Source: Acidobacteriaceae bacterium (GTDB lineage: Bacteria > Acidobacteriota > Terriglobia > Terriglobales > Acidobacteriaceae). From it: DNA of 64,000 bases. The DNA is taken from the NCBI GenBank assembly GCA_035944135.1, contig DASZBM010000002.1, forward strand, positions 62,001 through 126,000, given 5' to 3'. The notes below the pieces were generated by a model. It had not been told where the DNA came from. It ran no database searches and saw only the letters and a program-made list of their open reading frames with translations. Shown here piece after piece: positions 62,303 to 64,000 of this stretch. The translations under genes and the position numbers were made by a program. The stretch's first letter is position 1, and every line of letters starts with the position of its first letter.

Positions 62303-63856
62303 GTGACTCCTCAGACATCAGTGGCTCAAGAGGCGAAATACAGAGGTCCTTCGGCTGCGCCTCAGGATGACGGCGGCTCTGTGGGGGTACGTGCGCCGCA
62401 CTTTGTGCAAGGGTTGGGGTTGTTTTCGGCGACGGCGATTGTGATGGGCTCGATGATCGGGTCGGGCATTTTTATCGTGCCCGCCGAGATGAGCCGCGTG
62501 GTGGGGTCGCCGGCGCTGTTGATTGCAGCGTGGGCGGTGACGGCGCTGATGACGGTGATTGGCGCACTGAGCTATGGCGAGCTGGCGGCGATGATGCCGA
62601 AGGCTGGCGGGCAGTATGTGTACCTGCGCGAGAGTTTGGGGCCGATTTGGGGATTTTTGTACGGGTGGACGCTGTTTACGGTGATCCAGACGGGAACGAT
62701 TGCCGCGGTGGGCGTGGCGTTCGGTAAGTTTCTGGGGGTGTTTTTCCCGAGCATCAGCCAGACGAACTGGATTGTGCACGTGGGCTCGGGGAATGTGGGG
62801 CTGAGCACGGCGAATTTGGTGGGGATCGTCGTGATTGTGCTGCTGACGTTCACGAATACGCGCGGCGTGAAGACGGGCGCGGCGGTGCAGAACGTTTTCA
62901 CGACGACGAAGGTGCTGGCGCTGCTGGGCGTGATCGCGGTGGGGCTGATTGCGAAGAATGCAGTTGCGCACGCTGCGAATTTTGGCGTGGGCTGGCATAA
63001 CTTCTGGGCGGGAGCGCACTGGGGAACGCCGCATGTGGTGCAGGTTGGGTCGTTCCTTGGGCTGGGCGGCGGGACGGCTGTGGTCGGCGTGCTGACGGTG
63101 GTTGCGGTGGTGCAGGTGGGGTCGCTGTTTTCGAGCGATGCGTGGAATAACGTGACGTTCACGGCGGGCGAGGTGCGGAATCCGAAGCGGAACCTGCCGC
63201 TGTCGCTGGCGATTGGAACGGGCGCGGTGAGCCTGCTGTATATCGCGTGCAACTTTGTGTATCTGAACGTGCTGCCGATGAGCGGGATTGCGAATGCACC
63301 GCAGGACAGAGTGGCGACGGCGGTGATGCAGACGGCGTTTGGGCCAGTGGGTGCGAAGCTGATGGCGGCGGCGATCCTGGTGAGCACGTTCGGGTGCGTG
63401 AACGGGATGGTGCTGGCGGGGGCGCGCGTGTATTACGCGATGAGCCAGGATGGCCTGTTCTTCAAGAGCACGGGGAAGCTGGACAGCAAGGGCGTGCCGA
63501 AGAACTCGCTGTGGATGCAGTGCGCGTGGACGTGCCTGCTGTGCCTGAGCGGACAGTACGGCAACCTGCTGGATTACGTAATCCTGGCGGCGCTGGTGTT
63601 TTATGCGCTGACGATTGTGGGGCTGTTTGTATTGCGGCGGACGGAGCCGGATGCGGCGCGTCCGTACAGGGCGTTTGGGTATCCGGTGCTGCCGGGGCTG
63701 TACATCGTGATGGCGGTGTGGATTTGTGGCGTGCTTTTGCGATACAAACCCCAGTACACTTGGCCGGGACTGATTCTGGTGCTGCTTGGCGTGCCGGTGT
63801 ACCTGGTGTGGAGATGGGTGGGAAGTAGAGATCAGAGATTAGAGATTAGAGATTAG
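62303..63856 (+). CDS. APC-family amino acid permease
   Basis: 517 residues from GTG 62303, about 12-14 helices. LFSATAIVMGSMIGSGIFIVPAEM is the glycine-rich helix 1 of APC transporters; LSYGELAAMMPKAGGQYVYLRE, FSSDAWNNVTFTAGEVRNPKRNLP and NGMVLAGARVYYAMSQDGLFF follow. The first ~35 residues include translated family-3 repeat (KYRGPSAAPQDDGGS). A GTG in VGVRAPHFVQ could be the true start, which would put the repeat in the 5' UTR. Substrate unknown. Confidence 0.9.
   Translation: MTPQTSVAQEAKYRGPSAAPQDDGGSVGVRAPHFVQGLGLFSATAIVMGSMIGSGIFIVPAEMSRVVGSPALLIAAWAVTALMTVIGALSYGELAAMMPKAGGQYVYLRESLGPIWGFLYGWTLFTVIQTGTIAAVGVAFGKFLGVFFPSISQTNWIVHVGSGNVGLSTANLVGIVVIVLLTFTNTRGVKTGAAVQNVFTTTKVLALLGVIAVGLIAKNAVAHAANFGVGWHNFWAGAHWGTPHVVQVGSFLGLGGGTAVVGVLTVVAVVQVGSLFSSDAWNNVTFTAGEVRNPKRNLPLSLAIGTGAVSLLYIACNFVYLNVLPMSGIANAPQDRVATAVMQTAFGPVGAKLMAAAILVSTFGCVNGMVLAGARVYYAMSQDGLFFKSTGKLDSKGVPKNSLWMQCAWTCLLCLSGQYGNLLDYVILAALVFYALTIVGLFVLRRTEPDAARPYRAFGYPVLPGLYIVMAVWICGVLLRYKPQYTWPGLILVLLGVPVYLVWRWVGSRDQRLEIRD
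62335..62373. repeat. Dispersed repeat, family 3, at 5' end of permease gene
   Basis: 39 bases, 35 identical to 56746-56784; ends TCAGGATGACGG. Open in the permease frame. Confidence 0.75.
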
Positions 63857-63896
63857 AAATTCTGGATACGGACAGGGATTAGGAGAAGCAGAAAGC

Positions 63897-64000
63897 ATGG
63901 CGAATTTGTTGGCGGTCAAGCCGCTGAAGGCCTTGATGCATGAGGCGGAGAGCGAGAGCAGCGGCGGACTGAAACGTGCACTCGGTCCAGTGAACCTGAT
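63897..64000 (+). CDS. Start of a second amino acid permease (3' end beyond window)
   Basis: 34 complete codons from ATG 63897, with AGGAG about 12 bases upstream. The visible start (MANLLAVKPL, LMHEAESESSG, LKRALGPVNL) matches the cytoplasmic N-terminus of APC permeases of the cationic amino-acid or YfnA group, just before helix 1. It follows another APC permease by 40 bases containing an AGAGATTAG-type tandem repeat. Identity is provisional. Confidence 0.6.
   Translation, partial: MANLLAVKPLKALMHEAESESSGGLKRALGPVNL

Overview
This 64 kb, GC-rich (by eye) window looks like chromosome of an acidobacterium, probably family Acidobacteriaceae (Granulicella/Terriglobus/Edaphobacter-like). The pointers are the acidobacterial-type secreted VWA proteins, an OprB-type porin, a K+-independent membrane pyrophosphatase, and intergenic palindromic repeats of a style I associate with that family. 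I see no rRNA, tRNA, CRISPR array, transposase or prophage. The lineage call is an inference from gene content, not from a marker gene.

Layout. 1-10.4 kb (minus strand): a glycolate/glyoxylate block, with a Tat-exported GH2 enzyme, glcD-glcE-glcF joined by one-base overlaps, a 2-keto-4-pentenoate-hydratase-like gene, and malate synthase A running off the left edge. A YmdB-type phosphodiesterase lies upstream. 10.5-13.5 kb: an aminotransferase convergent with lysS, whose product carries a ~65-residue insertion made of translated repeat DNA. 13.6-15.5 kb: ATP synthase membrane genes only (atpZ-like, atpI, atpB, atpE). 15.6-31.0 kb (minus): a complex I operon, nuoA-C-D-x-y-E-F-dsb-G-H-J-z-K-L-M-N, with no nuoB or nuoI but four extra genes. 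31-45 kb: mixed genes, including a TauE exporter, prepilin peptidase, Gly/Tyr-rich exported protein, CADD-like PABA synthase candidate, an OprB porin behind a leader ORF plus terminator divergent from an FrmR-like repressor, thiG, two GNATs, a VOC protein, a GT-C-like membrane protein, DUF1015, and an Asp-box propeller paired with a MoaD/ThiS-like protein. 45-56 kb: hppA divergent from three consecutive secreted VWA genes, then cysK, fadD, an acid phosphatase and an MBL hydrolase. 56-64 kb: an excisionase-like HTH protein, a dense palindromic-repeat island, a Tat-exported phosphoesterase, an M24 peptidase, accB-accC, a pentad-repeat mini-protein, thiE (with an in-frame repeat insertion) and two amino-acid permeases.

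How it works together. Energy conservation dominates: complex I, the ATP synthase membrane sector and H+-PPase all handle the proton (or ion) gradient. GlcDEF plus malate synthase would carry glycolate to glyoxylate to malate. accB/accC and fadD serve fatty-acid metabolism; thiG and thiE serve thiamine synthesis.

The strongest unusual signal is a set of short dispersed hairpin repeats. Copies differ by compensatory base changes that keep their stems. They occur between genes and also inside the reading frames of lysS, thiE and, depending on start choice, an APC permease. The second notable locus is the FrmR-like repressor / perfect palindrome / leader ORF / terminator / porin arrangement at 34.5-36.6 kb.
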